Below are positions 15,780-24,700 of a stretch of DNA of 64,000 nucleotides, piece by piece. The notes beneath the pieces are model-generated. The model saw nothing but the letters and a program-made list of their open reading frames with translations, did not search any database and was not told where the DNA came from. Source of the DNA: RYN-230 sp963813975 (GTDB lineage Bacteria; Actinomycetota; Actinomycetes; Streptosporangiales; Streptosporangiaceae). Each line of letters starts with the position of its first letter. Within the stretch, counting starts at the first letter, position 1. A program made the position numbers and the translations under genes. The stretch spans positions 1,674,001-1,738,000 of the forward strand of contig CAWFAP010000006.1 of assembly GCA_963813975.1 (NCBI GenBank). The letters run 5' to 3'.

Positions 15780-16718
15780 TCAGCCACTCGTCCAGGGCCG
15801 GAGTTTCTCGGGGTTGCGCACTACCCAGATGTGCCTGATCCGGCCACCTGCGACGTCGAACGCGAACACCGTCACGGTGACGCCGTCTTGCTGGGCCACC
15901 AGCCCGGGCTGGCCGTTGACCGCGCGTTCCAGGAACGTCATATTGCTGGGCGTCCGGTTGGCGATTTCGACCCAGGCGCGCGCGATCTGCTCGCCACCTT
16001 CGATGGGGCGCAGGAAGGTAGTGGCGAGGCCGCCACCGTCGGCGACGGCCGTGGCATCGGGGTCGAGCAGGCCGATGAGGGCGTCGATGTCCTTCGCTTC
16101 CCATGCCTGCTTGAAGGCCCGGACGACACCGGCCTGCCGGGCTGCCGGGCCCGCGGGAGGCTGCGAGGCGCGGATACGGCGGCGGGCTGAGGAGGCCAGC
16201 TGGCGGCACGTGCCCGGCGTCCGGCCGGTGACCTCGGCCACCTCGGCGAAGGGGTAGCCGAAGACATCGTGGAGGATGAGCGCGACGCGCTCGGCCGGGG
16301 TCAGCGATTCCAGCACAACGAGGAAGGCCATGCTGACCGACTCGTCGAGGGTGACCCGGTCGGCTGGGTCGGTGGTGGTGCCGCTAGGCCGTCCGGTGAT
16401 CCACTCCGTGCGTTCGGGCAGCGGCTCGGGGATCCATTCGCCTACATAGCGCTCCCGCCGGACCCGCGCGGAGCCAAGGAGGTTGAGGCAGATGCGGCTG
16501 GTGACCGTGGTCAGCCAGGCGCCCAGGTTCTCGATGGCTTGCTGCTGCTGCCGGGACAGGGCGTACCAGCGGGCGTAGGTCTCCTGCACGGCATCCTCGG
16601 CCTCGGCCAGGGAGCCCAGCAGCCGGTAGGCGAGATTGATCAGCCGGCGCCGTTCGCTCATGGCCGCGTTCAGGCCCGGGTCAGGCCGGCCGTCTCCTCG
16701 CCGCGATCGGGTGGTCAT
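15780..16718 (-). CDS. ECF41-family sigma factor with SnoaL-like C-terminal domain (SigJ type)
   Basis: The protein has 312 residues. Region 2 is INLAYRLLGSLAEAEDAVQETYARWYAL and region 4 is LTPAERVALILHDVFGYPFAEVAEVTGRTPGTCRQLASSARRRI. The C-terminal third is a SnoaL_2-type fold carrying the ECF41 landmarks DGGG (VADGGGLATTF) and NPEKL (the family's NPDKL). In ECF41 factors this extension controls activity instead of a separate anti-sigma factor. ATG 16718 follows AAGGGAG. It diverges from a LUD-domain gene across a dyad at 16777-16809. ECF41 genes usually neighbour carboxymuconolactone decarboxylase or oxidoreductase genes; here the partner is different. Confidence 0.9.
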   Translation of the reverse strand: MTTRSRRGDGRPDPGLNAAMSERRRLINLAYRLLGSLAEAEDAVQETYARWYALSRQQQQAIENLGAWLTTVTSRICLNLLGSARVRRERYVGEWIPEPLPERTEWITGRPSGTTTDPADRVTLDESVSMAFLVVLESLTPAERVALILHDVFGYPFAEVAEVTGRTPGTCRQLASSARRRIRASQPPAGPAARQAGVVRAFKQAWEAKDIDALIGLLDPDATAVADGGGLATTFLRPIEGGEQIARAWVEIANRTPSNMTFLERAVNGQPGLVAQQDGVTVTVFAFDVAGGRIRHIWVVRNPEKLRPWTSG

Positions 16719-16776
16719 GGTGCCAGCTGCTCCCTTGGTCGCATCTGCCCTCACCATTTCGACAAGACAGCGGACC

Positions 16777-16809
16777 GGAATGTGAGGATGGCGCGCCACT
16801 TCACATTCC
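16777..16809. promoter_or_regulatory. 33-bp dyad in the sigma/LUD divergent region
   Basis: GGAATGTGA (16777-16785) and TCACATTCC (16801-16809) are perfect 9-bp inverted arms. The 15-base centre contains TGGCGCGCCA, itself a perfect palindrome. It lies 59 bp upstream of the sigma ATG and 71 bp upstream of the LUD ATG, so a dimeric regulator could act on both. The binding protein is unknown. The symmetry is seen directly; the role is inferred. Confidence 0.55.
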
Positions 16810-16880
16810 CGCGGGTTGCGTTGTCGAACGAGTCAGACGAACACATCATCCGGCCCGCCACGACCAGCCCAGGAGGCACC

Positions 16881-17510
16881 ATGACCACCCCGATTCCGGC
16901 CACACGGTTCGCCGACCGGGCGCCCGCCCAACGCCTGGAGCAGGCGGCCGCTGCGCTGAGGTCACACGGTTTCACCGCCGAGATCCTCGGCAACGCCGCC
17001 GCCGCCCGTATCCGCGTCAAAGACCTGATACCCGAGGGCGCCAGCGTGCTCACCGGCGCCAGCGAGACCCTCCGCCTGTCCGGCATCGACACCGATATCA
17101 ACACCAGCGGGCGCTACCAGGCCATCAAGCCGCAGACCCTGGCCATGGACCGCGTCACCGCAGCCGACGACATCCGGCGGCTGCGCGCCGCCCCCGACGT
17201 TGTCGTGGGCAGCGTCCACGCGGTCACCGAAACCGGCTCTCTCGTGGCCGCCTCGGGCACCGGGAGCCAGCTGCCCGCCTACGCCGGCGGCGCCGCCCGC
17301 GCGATCTGGATCGTCGGGGCGCAGAAGCTGGTACCCGACCTGCCCGCCGCGCTGCGCCGCGTCGAAGACCACTGCCTCCCGCTGGAAAGCGCCCGCACCC
17401 AGACAGCCTACGGGTCCCCCAGCGCCATCAACCGCCTGCTCGTCCTCAACGCAGAACTCCACCCCGGGCGCGGCACCGTCCTGCTGCTCCGCGAAGCCAT
17501 CGGCTTCTAA
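16881..17510 (+). CDS. LUD domain protein (LutC/YkgG-like)
   Basis: A 209-residue LUD (lactate utilisation) domain protein. Typical strands are ALRSHGFTAEILGNAAAARIRVKDLIPEGASVLTGASETLRLSGI, VVVGSVHAVTETGSLVAASGTGSQLPAYAGGA, IWIVGAQKLVPDL and HPGRGTVLLLREAIGF. LutC belongs to an iron-sulfur lactate oxidase complex, but no lutA or lutB lies here, so this is a stand-alone member with unknown substrate. AGGAGG precedes the ATG at the best distance. The expression partner may be the divergent ECF41 sigma factor, which could control it directly. Confidence 0.85.
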   Translation: MTTPIPATRFADRAPAQRLEQAAAALRSHGFTAEILGNAAAARIRVKDLIPEGASVLTGASETLRLSGIDTDINTSGRYQAIKPQTLAMDRVTAADDIRRLRAAPDVVVGSVHAVTETGSLVAASGTGSQLPAYAGGAARAIWIVGAQKLVPDLPAALRRVEDHCLPLESARTQTAYGSPSAINRLLVLNAELHPGRGTVLLLREAIGF

Positions 17511-17513
17511 GGG

Positions 17514-17700
17514 ACCGCAACCTAGCGGACGAGTCACCGCCCGAAGACCCGGCCTGGTCAAAGGTCAGCGTCCCCCAAACGCGCCGGCTGCTGGGCCGGG
17601 CGGGCACGCCGGTGAGCACCGCCGCCCGCCAGATCTGCTTCGGCTGGTCCCGCTGGCGAAAACACCGGGCCCGAGCCCGCTACCACACCTTCCGGGCACA
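17514..17700 (+). pseudogene. Possible transposase 3' remnant
   Basis: One frame continues from the LUD stop region as SPPEDPAWSKVSVPQTRRLL, then TAARQICFGWSRWRKHRARARYH. The sequence VPxTRRLL followed by WSRWRxxHRARAR resembles the C-terminal tail of DDE transposases of the IS701 type common in actinomycetes. No start codon, DDE motif or terminal inverted repeat is present, so at most a fragment remains. The similarity is from memory of the family and could be coincidental. Confidence 0.35.
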
Positions 17701-17704
17701 CCTT

Positions 17705-17730
17705 CCGGGCACACCTCCGGGCGTGCCCGG
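17705..17730. terminator. Hairpin within short direct repeats
   Basis: CCGGGCAC (17705-17712) pairs with GTGCCCGG (17723-17730) around a 10-base loop. Immediately upstream CCTTCCGGGCACA occurs twice in tandem. It lies between the LUD region and the convergent membrane gene. Confidence 0.4.
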
Positions 17731-17747
17731 GAGGAACCATGATCAAG

Positions 17748-18617
17748 TCACAAACCGGGACTGTGGTCCAGCGCAGAGTCAGGTGCCGGGGATGAGCTCT
17801 GGTGCGCCTGCTGGGGCAGCCTGACCCGGGCCGGTGCGGTGAGGTAGAAGCCGGCCACCAGCCAGGAGAGGGCGAAAGCCCAGACGGAAGCGACTTCTCC
17901 GATGTAGAGCCGAGTCAATTGCCAGACGCCCGCGCCCGCGAATGCCCATGCTCCGGCGGCCAGGATAATCAGCATGCACGCCATGTGGATCCAGAAGAGG
18001 GACGGCCGGCGGAACCTGCTTGCCTTGGGCTGACCCGGGTTCGTCAGCCGTCCGGTCCTGGGCAGCACCTCGCTGGTCGCGAAGAGGAAACTCATGACGG
18101 CCAGGAAGACGATGAACACGATCGCGCAGGCCGCATGTATCACGGCCGTGTGCTGCTCACCGAGGGTCTGCTCGACGAAGGAGCACCCGGCCGGCTCCGG
18201 AGTGCTGCCGCAGGCGGGCGCGCCCGGCAGGAGACCCGCCCGCATGGTGGGGAAGAAGACAACCCCGAGAACCGCGACGCCCGCGACCAGGCTGGCCCAG
18301 AAATCCAAGGTACCGAACTCGCCAGCCATGTACGTTGCGAGCAGGAAGCCGATGACGCACAAGCCGCCTACGAAGATGTCCTGCATCGACGTGTGGTAGT
18401 ACTCGCTGAGCGACCCCCGGACATGGACGCCTCCTCTCAGGAAGAACGTCTCTCCGATAATGAAGACGAACGGCAGCGCCAGGCCCAGGAATCCGACCAC
18501 GAGACGGCTGACCCGATAAGAACGGGTGTACGCCGCGTCTCTTCTGTCGTCCGGGTAACTGCTGTGCGTGTTCACCGCAGCCAGAAAATCGGCGATTCTT
18601 TCACCCAGCTCGGCCAT
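17748..18617 (-). CDS. Six-helix integral membrane protein, unknown function
   Basis: A 289-residue protein with about six hydrophobic segments: LVVGFLGLALPFVFIIGETF, DIFVGGLCVIGFLLATYM, FWASLVAGVAVLGVVFF, AVIHAACAIVFIVFLAVMSF, IHMACMLIILAAGAWAFAG and VWAFALSWLVAGFYLT. The cue RGSLSEYYHTSMQDIFVG before segment two recurs in an uncharacterised bacterial membrane family distantly like DUF998. A loop with two Cys (GAPACGS and AGCSF) may be extracytoplasmic. ATG 18617 has GAGAAAGG upstream; upstream in-frame starts would add a non-hydrophobic stretch lacking family support. Confidence 0.72.
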   Translation of the reverse strand: MAELGERIADFLAAVNTHSSYPDDRRDAAYTRSYRVSRLVVGFLGLALPFVFIIGETFFLRGGVHVRGSLSEYYHTSMQDIFVGGLCVIGFLLATYMAGEFGTLDFWASLVAGVAVLGVVFFPTMRAGLLPGAPACGSTPEPAGCSFVEQTLGEQHTAVIHAACAIVFIVFLAVMSFLFATSEVLPRTGRLTNPGQPKASRFRRPSLFWIHMACMLIILAAGAWAFAGAGVWQLTRLYIGEVASVWAFALSWLVAGFYLTAPARVRLPQQAHQSSSPAPDSALDHSPGL

Positions 18618-19002
18618 GACCTTTCTCCATCTCCCCCGGACGCTGACCCTCCAGACGCCCTTCCTGCTTCTCCCTTCATGGAGTGAGGGAGCGGCGATCT
18701 GATACATCCGGACTGGATGTCCTCGTGTGCCGTCCCCGGCCTGGTCAGCAACGCCTGTAGCGAGGTGGCCCCGGCGGGGGGTGGCTTGCGCCGAGGTCGC
18801 CGGGAGGTCAGATGCCAGCTCTGCCCGGCGGGACATCGGCAGACGTGGGGCAGTCCCGGGGAGGAGGTCGTTCCTGTGGCGCTGGTCCGGCGCTCAGAGC
18901 AGGTCACGGAACTCGCTGAGGTCGGTGGCGAGCGTGGCGCGCCGTCACTTTCCGCGTTTGCCTAAACTCCCTGAGCGACCGCACGCCGTAGGGTGGCTCA
19001 CC
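18618..19002. other. Divergent intergenic region with small dyad
   Basis: 385 bases between two membrane-protein genes. ACATCC-GGACT-GGATGT (18704-18720) is a perfect 6-bp inverted repeat with a 5-base spacer, a possible operator. I see no gene in the rest. Confidence 0.4.
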
Positions 19003-19596
19003 ATGACGAAGGTCCCAGGAGGCTCGCCCGGTGGACGCGAACACCAGGTTATCGAGTTGCGGCTCACGGATCCCCGCGAGATGTTCGAGATATCCAGCAC
19101 GGACCTGTTCTCGGAGTACCGCAACTTCCTGACCGGGGTGGACTTCTGCCTCAGCGAACTGCGCGGTCGTGCATCCACGCGCCCGGTCAGGCTGGAGATC
19201 AGCCTGCCGCCTCAGGCGATTGACGATGGGGTGGCCGAGCGGGTAGCCCGGACGTTGCGCCGGTACTGCGATCACCGGATCCGCTACAACCGCCGGGAAG
19301 GCCAGGCCCAGCGGGTCGGGGGGGTCGCCGCATTGCGGATCGGAATCCCCGTCTCCGCTCTGGGACTTGTGGTGGCTGCGGAGGCAACCAGGATCCGGCC
19401 CACTGGTGGTGCCGGCAATCTCATCACCGACCATCTGGGGTGGGTGCTGGCCTGGATCGGCCTCTGGTTCCCTCTTGATCAGTTTCTGTTCAACCCGCTG
19501 GCCTACCGGCGCGAAAGCCGCGTGCTGCGCCTGCTCGCCGGCGCCGACGTCAACGTGCGCCCCTACCGGATCGGCGCTGACACGGAAGAGCGGTGA
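19003..19596 (+). CDS. Hypothetical membrane-associated protein
   Basis: A 197-residue protein of unknown family. The N-terminal half is soluble (VIELRLTDPREMFEISSTDLFSEYRNFLTGVDFC, VRLEISLPPQAIDD, VARTLRRYCDHRIRYNRRE). Two hydrophobic segments follow (ALRIGIPVSALGLVVAAEA and HLGWVLAWIGLWFPLDQFLF), then a short cytoplasmic-type tail (AYRRESRVLRLLAGADVNVRPY). The ATG at 19003 has GGGTGG upstream; an earlier in-frame start would run back through the intergenic region without family support. The MerR regulator follows by 121 bases on the same strand. Confidence 0.6.
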   Translation: MTKVPGGSPGGREHQVIELRLTDPREMFEISSTDLFSEYRNFLTGVDFCLSELRGRASTRPVRLEISLPPQAIDDGVAERVARTLRRYCDHRIRYNRREGQAQRVGGVAALRIGIPVSALGLVVAAEATRIRPTGGAGNLITDHLGWVLAWIGLWFPLDQFLFNPLAYRRESRVLRLLAGADVNVRPYRIGADTEER

Positions 19597-19676
19597 ATCC
19601 CGCGGGAGAAATCCAGTGCCTCGCCTGGGCGGCGGTGCCCTGCCCCCTCCGTGTGGCACCAGGCCGCGCCAGCCGC

Positions 19677-19698
19677 TTGACCCTGACACGGTGTGAGG
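19677..19698 (+). promoter_or_regulatory. MerR-type promoter/operator
   Basis: A TTGACC -35-like hexamer (19677-19682) runs into CCTGACAC-G-GTGTGAGG (19682-19698), an 8-bp inverted repeat with one mismatch. Dyads placed just after the -35 are typical of MerR-regulated promoters, and the MerR gene starts 20 bases further on. Autoregulation is inferred. Confidence 0.5.
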
Positions 19699-19717
19699 CT
19701 GTCGGGTAGGAGGCGTC

Positions 19718-20539
19718 ATGTTCACCATCGGAGACTTCGCGAGGCACGGCCAGGTGTCGGTACGCATGCTGCGCCACTACGACGCCACCGGGCTGCTCCG
19801 CCCCGCGCGGGTCAACCCGGCCAGCGGCTACCGGTTCTACAAGGCCGGCCAGCTCGCCCGGCTCAACCGCATCATCGCGCTGAAGGACCTCGGTTTCACC
19901 CTCGAACAGGTGCGCGCCATGCTGGATCAGCAGATCAGCGCCGAGCAACTTCGCGGGATGCTGAAGCTGCGCCAGGCCGAGCTGCAATCCCAGATCGCCG
20001 CCGACACGTCCCGGCTGTCGCAGGTCGAGGCGAGGCTCCGGATCATCGAAATGGAAGGCGCCATGCCAGCCGACGACATCCAGGTCAAGCGGGTCCCGGC
20101 GGCCCGCGTCGCGCAACTCACCGCGACCGCGGCCAGCCTAGAGCCCGCGTCCATCACCCCGGTCATCCAGCCGTTGTACGAAGAGCTGGGCCGCCGGCTC
20201 GGCCAGGCCGGGCTGGTCCCCGCCGGCCCGGCGATTGCCTGCTACGAGGATGCTCCCGACAGCGACGGGGTGCTCGTCCACGCCACCCTGCCCGTTCACG
20301 CCGACCCCGCCAGCGGCCCCGACTTCCAGGTCGTCAACCTGCCCGGGATCAGCCAGGCGGCCACGATCGTGCACCGCGGGTCCATGGACAACGTCATGGC
20401 CACCATCCAGACGCTGGCCCAGTGGATCGGTAACAACGGCTACCGCGCCGTCGGATACCCCCGCGAGGTGTACCTCGAATGCCCCGAAGACCGGGATAAG
20501 TGGGTCACCGAACTCCAGGAGCCGATCACCCCCGGCTGA
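19718..20539 (+). CDS. MerR-family regulator with GyrI-like effector domain
   Basis: A 273-residue regulator. The N-terminal MerR DNA-binding domain is FTIGDFARHGQVSVRMLRHYDATGLLRPARVN, followed by the second wing (GYRFYKAGQLARLNRIIALKDLGFTLEQV). A coiled-coil dimerisation helix follows (residues 75-115), then a GyrI/BmrR-type effector domain (VKRVPAARVAQLTATAAS to the end). Such regulators sense bulky cationic or hydrophobic compounds and twist a promoter with a long spacer. AGGAGG precedes the ATG, and the dyad at 19682-19698 fits autoregulation. No efflux gene is adjacent; the nearest neighbour is the convergent deacetylase. Confidence 0.9.
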   Translation: MFTIGDFARHGQVSVRMLRHYDATGLLRPARVNPASGYRFYKAGQLARLNRIIALKDLGFTLEQVRAMLDQQISAEQLRGMLKLRQAELQSQIAADTSRLSQVEARLRIIEMEGAMPADDIQVKRVPAARVAQLTATAASLEPASITPVIQPLYEELGRRLGQAGLVPAGPAIACYEDAPDSDGVLVHATLPVHADPASGPDFQVVNLPGISQAATIVHRGSMDNVMATIQTLAQWIGNNGYRAVGYPREVYLECPEDRDKWVTELQEPITPG

Positions 20540-20654
20540 GCAAGCGCACCCAATCCGGGCGTACGAACGGTCCTCATCTCAGTCCGGCCAGGTCAGGGGC
20601 CACTGAATGCTAATGCCGCGGCTCAGGGCATCCGCACACAGGCGACGGCAGTGG

Positions 20655-21497
20655 TCACACGGTGTGGAAGTGATAGCCCTCGCGCAGGAGCCGGGGCAGG
20701 ACAATGCTCAGGGCCTCCACCGTCTGGGCGCGGTTGCCGCCTCCGTCGTGCTCCAGGATGATCGATCCGGGACGGGTGTTGTGCATGATGTTGCGGACAA
20801 TGCTCCGGACCCCCGGCCGCGCCCAGTCGCGTGGGTCAACTGACCAGTCCATCGGCATCATTCGCATGCGTTCACACTGCCTGATCACGGTGGCCGACCA
20901 GGCTCCATAGGGGGCGCGGAACAGCTGGGGGTGCACGCCGGTCGCCGAATGGATGGCATGACTGGTCCAGGCGAGCTCGGTGTGGATCCTATGGACCGGC
21001 CTGTGCACCAGGTTGGAGTGGGTCCAGGTGTGATTGGCGATATGGTGGCCGTCCTCTGCGACGGCCCGGGCCAGATGCGGGTACGCGGCCACGTGGAGGC
21101 CGACCATGGAGAACGTCGCGGTTACCCGGTACTGATGCAGCAGCCGCAGTACCTGCGGGGTGTACACCGGATCAGGACCGTCGTCGATGGTCAGCGCGAT
21201 CGCCCTGGAATCGTCGTGAATGTAGTAAAGCGGGCGGTCCACCGGGTAGGCCGGCCGGTGATGGGCGACCGGATGACGGCGGGTGATTAGGTCACGGCGG
21301 GCAATCAGGTCACGGTGCGCTGGCTTCTGAAACGCACTCACCTCGCGATGAGGGGGCAAATGAGTGCCGGGCCCGGAAAGCAGGCGAGAGGCGACGATGC
21401 TGCTCAGCGTGATACCGCCGACGGACAGGAGCAGCCGCCGGCGGCGGGCCGCGAAAATAGCGGCCGAATCACGGTCATAATCCGGGAGATTCCCCAC
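20655..21497 (-). CDS. Polysaccharide deacetylase (NodB/CE4), membrane-anchored
   Basis: A 280-residue CE4 enzyme that removes N- or O-acetyl groups from a polymer such as peptidoglycan or chitin-like glycan. An N-terminal hydrophobic segment (LLLSVGGITLSSIVASRLL) suggests a signal anchor; a His/Arg-rich linker with an imperfect repeat (RDLIARRDLITRRHP) follows. NodB motifs are complete: TIDDGPDP (base Asp and metal Asp), HHIANHTWTH (metal His pair), RAPYGAW, DWSVDPRDW and ILEHDGG. It starts at GTG 21497, preceded by GGGGGG, and diverges from lhr. Confidence 0.88.
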   Translation of the reverse strand: MGNLPDYDRDSAAIFAARRRRLLLSVGGITLSSIVASRLLSGPGTHLPPHREVSAFQKPAHRDLIARRDLITRRHPVAHHRPAYPVDRPLYYIHDDSRAIALTIDDGPDPVYTPQVLRLLHQYRVTATFSMVGLHVAAYPHLARAVAEDGHHIANHTWTHSNLVHRPVHRIHTELAWTSHAIHSATGVHPQLFRAPYGAWSATVIRQCERMRMMPMDWSVDPRDWARPGVRSIVRNIMHNTRPGSIILEHDGGGNRAQTVEALSIVLPRLLREGYHFHTV

Positions 21498-21714
21498 GGG
21501 CGCCCCCCGTTGCGTTTGTGCCTCATTACGGCAAGTACGGCCACAGAAATCACGTCTAAGCCATCTAGGGCATCATGCCGGAATTAACCGGTAAGACAAA
21601 GCAAATCCGATGGTGTGTCGCGCGCGCCAAAGCGCATAGGTTGTGAGCGCGCTGGCCGGGGCCAGCCGCCGTGACGGGTTGGCCCAGCGTGCTCCGCGTC
21701 ACGCCAGTTCGGGG

Positions 21715-21720
21715 TAAAAT
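21715..21720 (+). promoter_or_regulatory. -10 element of lhr, possible leaderless transcript
   Basis: TAAAAT lies 6 bases before the GTG of lhr. A -10 element at this distance usually means that transcription begins at the start codon, consistent with the absence of a clear ribosome site. No convincing -35 is visible. Confidence 0.45.
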
Positions 21721-21726
21721 GTCCAG

Positions 21727-24700
21727 GTGCTGGAGTTGTTTCACCCGGCTGTTCGAAGTTGGTTCGCCACCCGCTTCCCGGCTGGCCCGACGGAGCCTCA
21801 GGCCGAGGGCTGGCGGGAGATCGCGGCCGGGCGCCACACGCTGATCGCCGCGCCGACCGGATCCGGGAAGACGCTGGCCGCGTTCCTGGTGTGCATCGAC
21901 CGGATCTACCGGGCGCACGAGGCCAGGTGCGAGGCGCTCGGGGCGGGCGCCCAGATGCCCGGGGCGGACCCTCAGGCGGCCGAGGCAGGCTCCCCGGCGG
22001 GGCTTCACGCGGGCGCCGATCGCGCCGCCGCGCCGCAGGTGGTGTACGTGTCGCCGCTCAAGGCGCTGGCCGTTGACATCTGGCAGAACCTCGAGGCGCC
22101 GCTGGCTGAGATCGCTAAGACAGCCGAGGCGATGGGCCTGCCGGCCCCGGGCATCCGGGTCGCGGTGCGGACCGGGGACACGGCGGCCGCCGAGCGCGCC
22201 GCGATGCTCAAGAACCCGCCGGACTTCCTGATCACCACGCCCGAATCGCTGTACCTGCTGGTGACGGCGGAGCGGACCCGCGCCATGCTGGCGCCGGTCC
22301 GCACGGTCATCGTGGACGAGATCCACGCCGTCGCGGGCAACAAGCGGGGCTCCCATCTGGCTCTGACCCTGGAGCGGCTGGAGCACCTGGCCGAGCAGCC
22401 GGTGCAGCGGATCGGCCTGTCCGCGACCCAGCGCCCCATCGGGATCGTCGCCCGGCTGCTGGTGGGCGCGGGCGCGGGCCGGTCCGCGCCGGACGGGTCA
22501 CCGCGGTGTGCGATCGTGGACGTGGGCCACCGCCGCGAGCTCGACCTGGCTCTGGAGCTGCCGGGCGATGAGCTGGGCGCCGTCGCCTCGGCCGGGCAGA
22601 TGGCGGAGATCCTGGACCTGATCGCCGGGCATGTGGTCGGGCACCGGACCACACTGGTGTTCGTCAACACCCGGCGGATGGCCGAGCGGATCGCCCATCA
22701 GCTGGGCGAGAGACTCGGCGACGGGCAGGTGGCTGCGCATCACGGCAGCCTGTCCAAGGACCGGCGCCAGCGGGTGGAGTCACGGCTGCGCAGCGGTGAC
22801 CTGCGGGCCCTGGTCGCGACCGCGTCGCTGGAGCTGGGCATCGACATCGGGCCGGTGGAGCTGGTCTGCCAGATCGGCTCGCCGCGCAGCTTCAGCACGT
22901 TCCTGCAGCGGGTGGGCCGGTCCAACCACACCCGCGGGGGGATACCGGCCGGGCGGCTGTACCCGACCACCCGGGACGAGCTGGTGGAGTCGGCGGCGCT
23001 GCTGCGCGGTGTGCACTCCGGCCGGCTCGATGCGCTGCTGATTCCCGACTGCCCGCTGGACATCCTGGCCCAGCAGATGGTGGCGGAGTGCGCGGCGGAG
23101 GACTGGGCCGAGGACGACCTGCTGGCCCTGGTCCGGCGGGCCGCCCCGTTCGCGGGCCTGTCCGCGGAGGATTTCGGCGAGGTCGCCGAGCTGCTGTCGG
23201 AGGGAATCCGGACCGGCCGCGGCCGCCGCGCAGCCTACCTGCACCGGGACCGGGTCACGGGGCGGCTGGCCGGCCGGCGGGGAGCCCGGCTGGCCGCGCT
23301 CACCTCGGGCGGCGCGATTCCGGAGCAGGGGGACTACCGGGTGCTGGCCGAGCCAGACGGCGCTCTGGTCGGGACGGTAAACGAGGACTGGGCGATCGAG
23401 TCCATGGCGGGCGACGTGTTCCTGCTCGGCACCACCTCGTGGCGGATCCGCCGGGTCGAGCCCGGTGTGGTGCGGGTCGTCAACGCGCAGGGCGCCCCGC
23501 CGTCGGTGCCGTTCTGGCTGGGCGAGGCGCCCGGCCGCACGGTGGAGCTGTCCGACGAGGTCTGTGCCCTCCGCAAGGCGGTCGCCGGGCGGCTCGGTTC
23601 CGGCGGCGCGGCGGAGGCCACGGCCTGGCTGCGGGAGGAATGCGGGATCGGCCAGGACGCCGCGGAGGTCATCACCGCCTACCTGAGCACGGCCCTGGCG
23701 CAGCTCGGGCTGCTTCCGGACATGGACACCATCGTCCTGGAGCGGTTCTTCGACGACAGCGGCGGGATGCAGCTGGTCGGGCACGCGCCGTTCGGGGCCC
23801 GGCTCAACCGGGCGCTCGGGCTCGCGCTGCGCAAGCGGTTCTGTGTCACGTTCGACTTCGAGCTGCAGGCGGCGGCCAGCGACGACGCAATCTTGCTATC
23901 CCTGGGGCCGCAGCACAGCTTCCCGCTGGAACGGGTGCCAAAGTTCCTGGCCTCCAGGACCGTGGAGGGCGTGGTCCGGCAGGCCGTCCTCACCTCCCCG
24001 ATGTTCGCGGCCCGGTGGCGGTGGAACCTGAACCTGTCCCTGGCGGTGCTGCGGATGCGGGGCGGGAAGAAGAACCCGCCGGCGATCCAGCGGATGGAAG
24101 CGGATGACCTGATGGCCGCGGTCTTCCCGACCCTGGCCGCCTGCCAGGAGAACGTCGCGCCCGGCCCGCTGGAGATCCCCGATCATGTCCTGGTCCGCCA
24201 GACGCTCGAGGACTGCCTGCACGAGGCCATGGACATCGACGGCCTCACCGAGCTGGTCGCCGGGATCGAGTCAGGCCGGGTCACCGTCGTGGTCCGGGAC
24301 ACCACCGAGCCGTCCGTTCTGGCCCACGAGATCCTGAACGGGCGGCCGTTCACCTTCCTCGACGACGCCCCGCTGGAGGAACGCCGCAGCCGCTCCATTC
24401 CGCTCCGCCGCGGCCTGCCGGTGGAACCGCACGAGCTGGGCCGGCTCGACCCCGCCGCGATCGAGCGGGTCGCCAGCCAGGTGCGCCCCGACCCGCGGAG
24501 CCCCGACGAGCTGCACGACCTGCTCATGACGCTGACGGCGCTGCGCCCGGACGAGGAGTGGCAGCCGTGGTTCGAGGAGCTGACCCGTGGCCGCCGCGCG
24601 GTCAGTGTGCACGGGCCGGCCGGGGTGCTGTGGAGCGCGGTGGAACGCCGTCCCGCCATCGAGGCCCTGTTCCCGGACGCCGCGGTCGTGCCCGATCACC

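Noticed and set aside
16269..16880. N-terminal extension of the LUD protein
   Set aside because: Antisense to the ECF41 sigma gene, low-complexity, and the AGGAGG before ATG 16881 marks the real start.
23088..24107. Long plus frame inside lhr
   Set aside because: Arg/Gly/Ala low-complexity shadow of the lhr reading frame.
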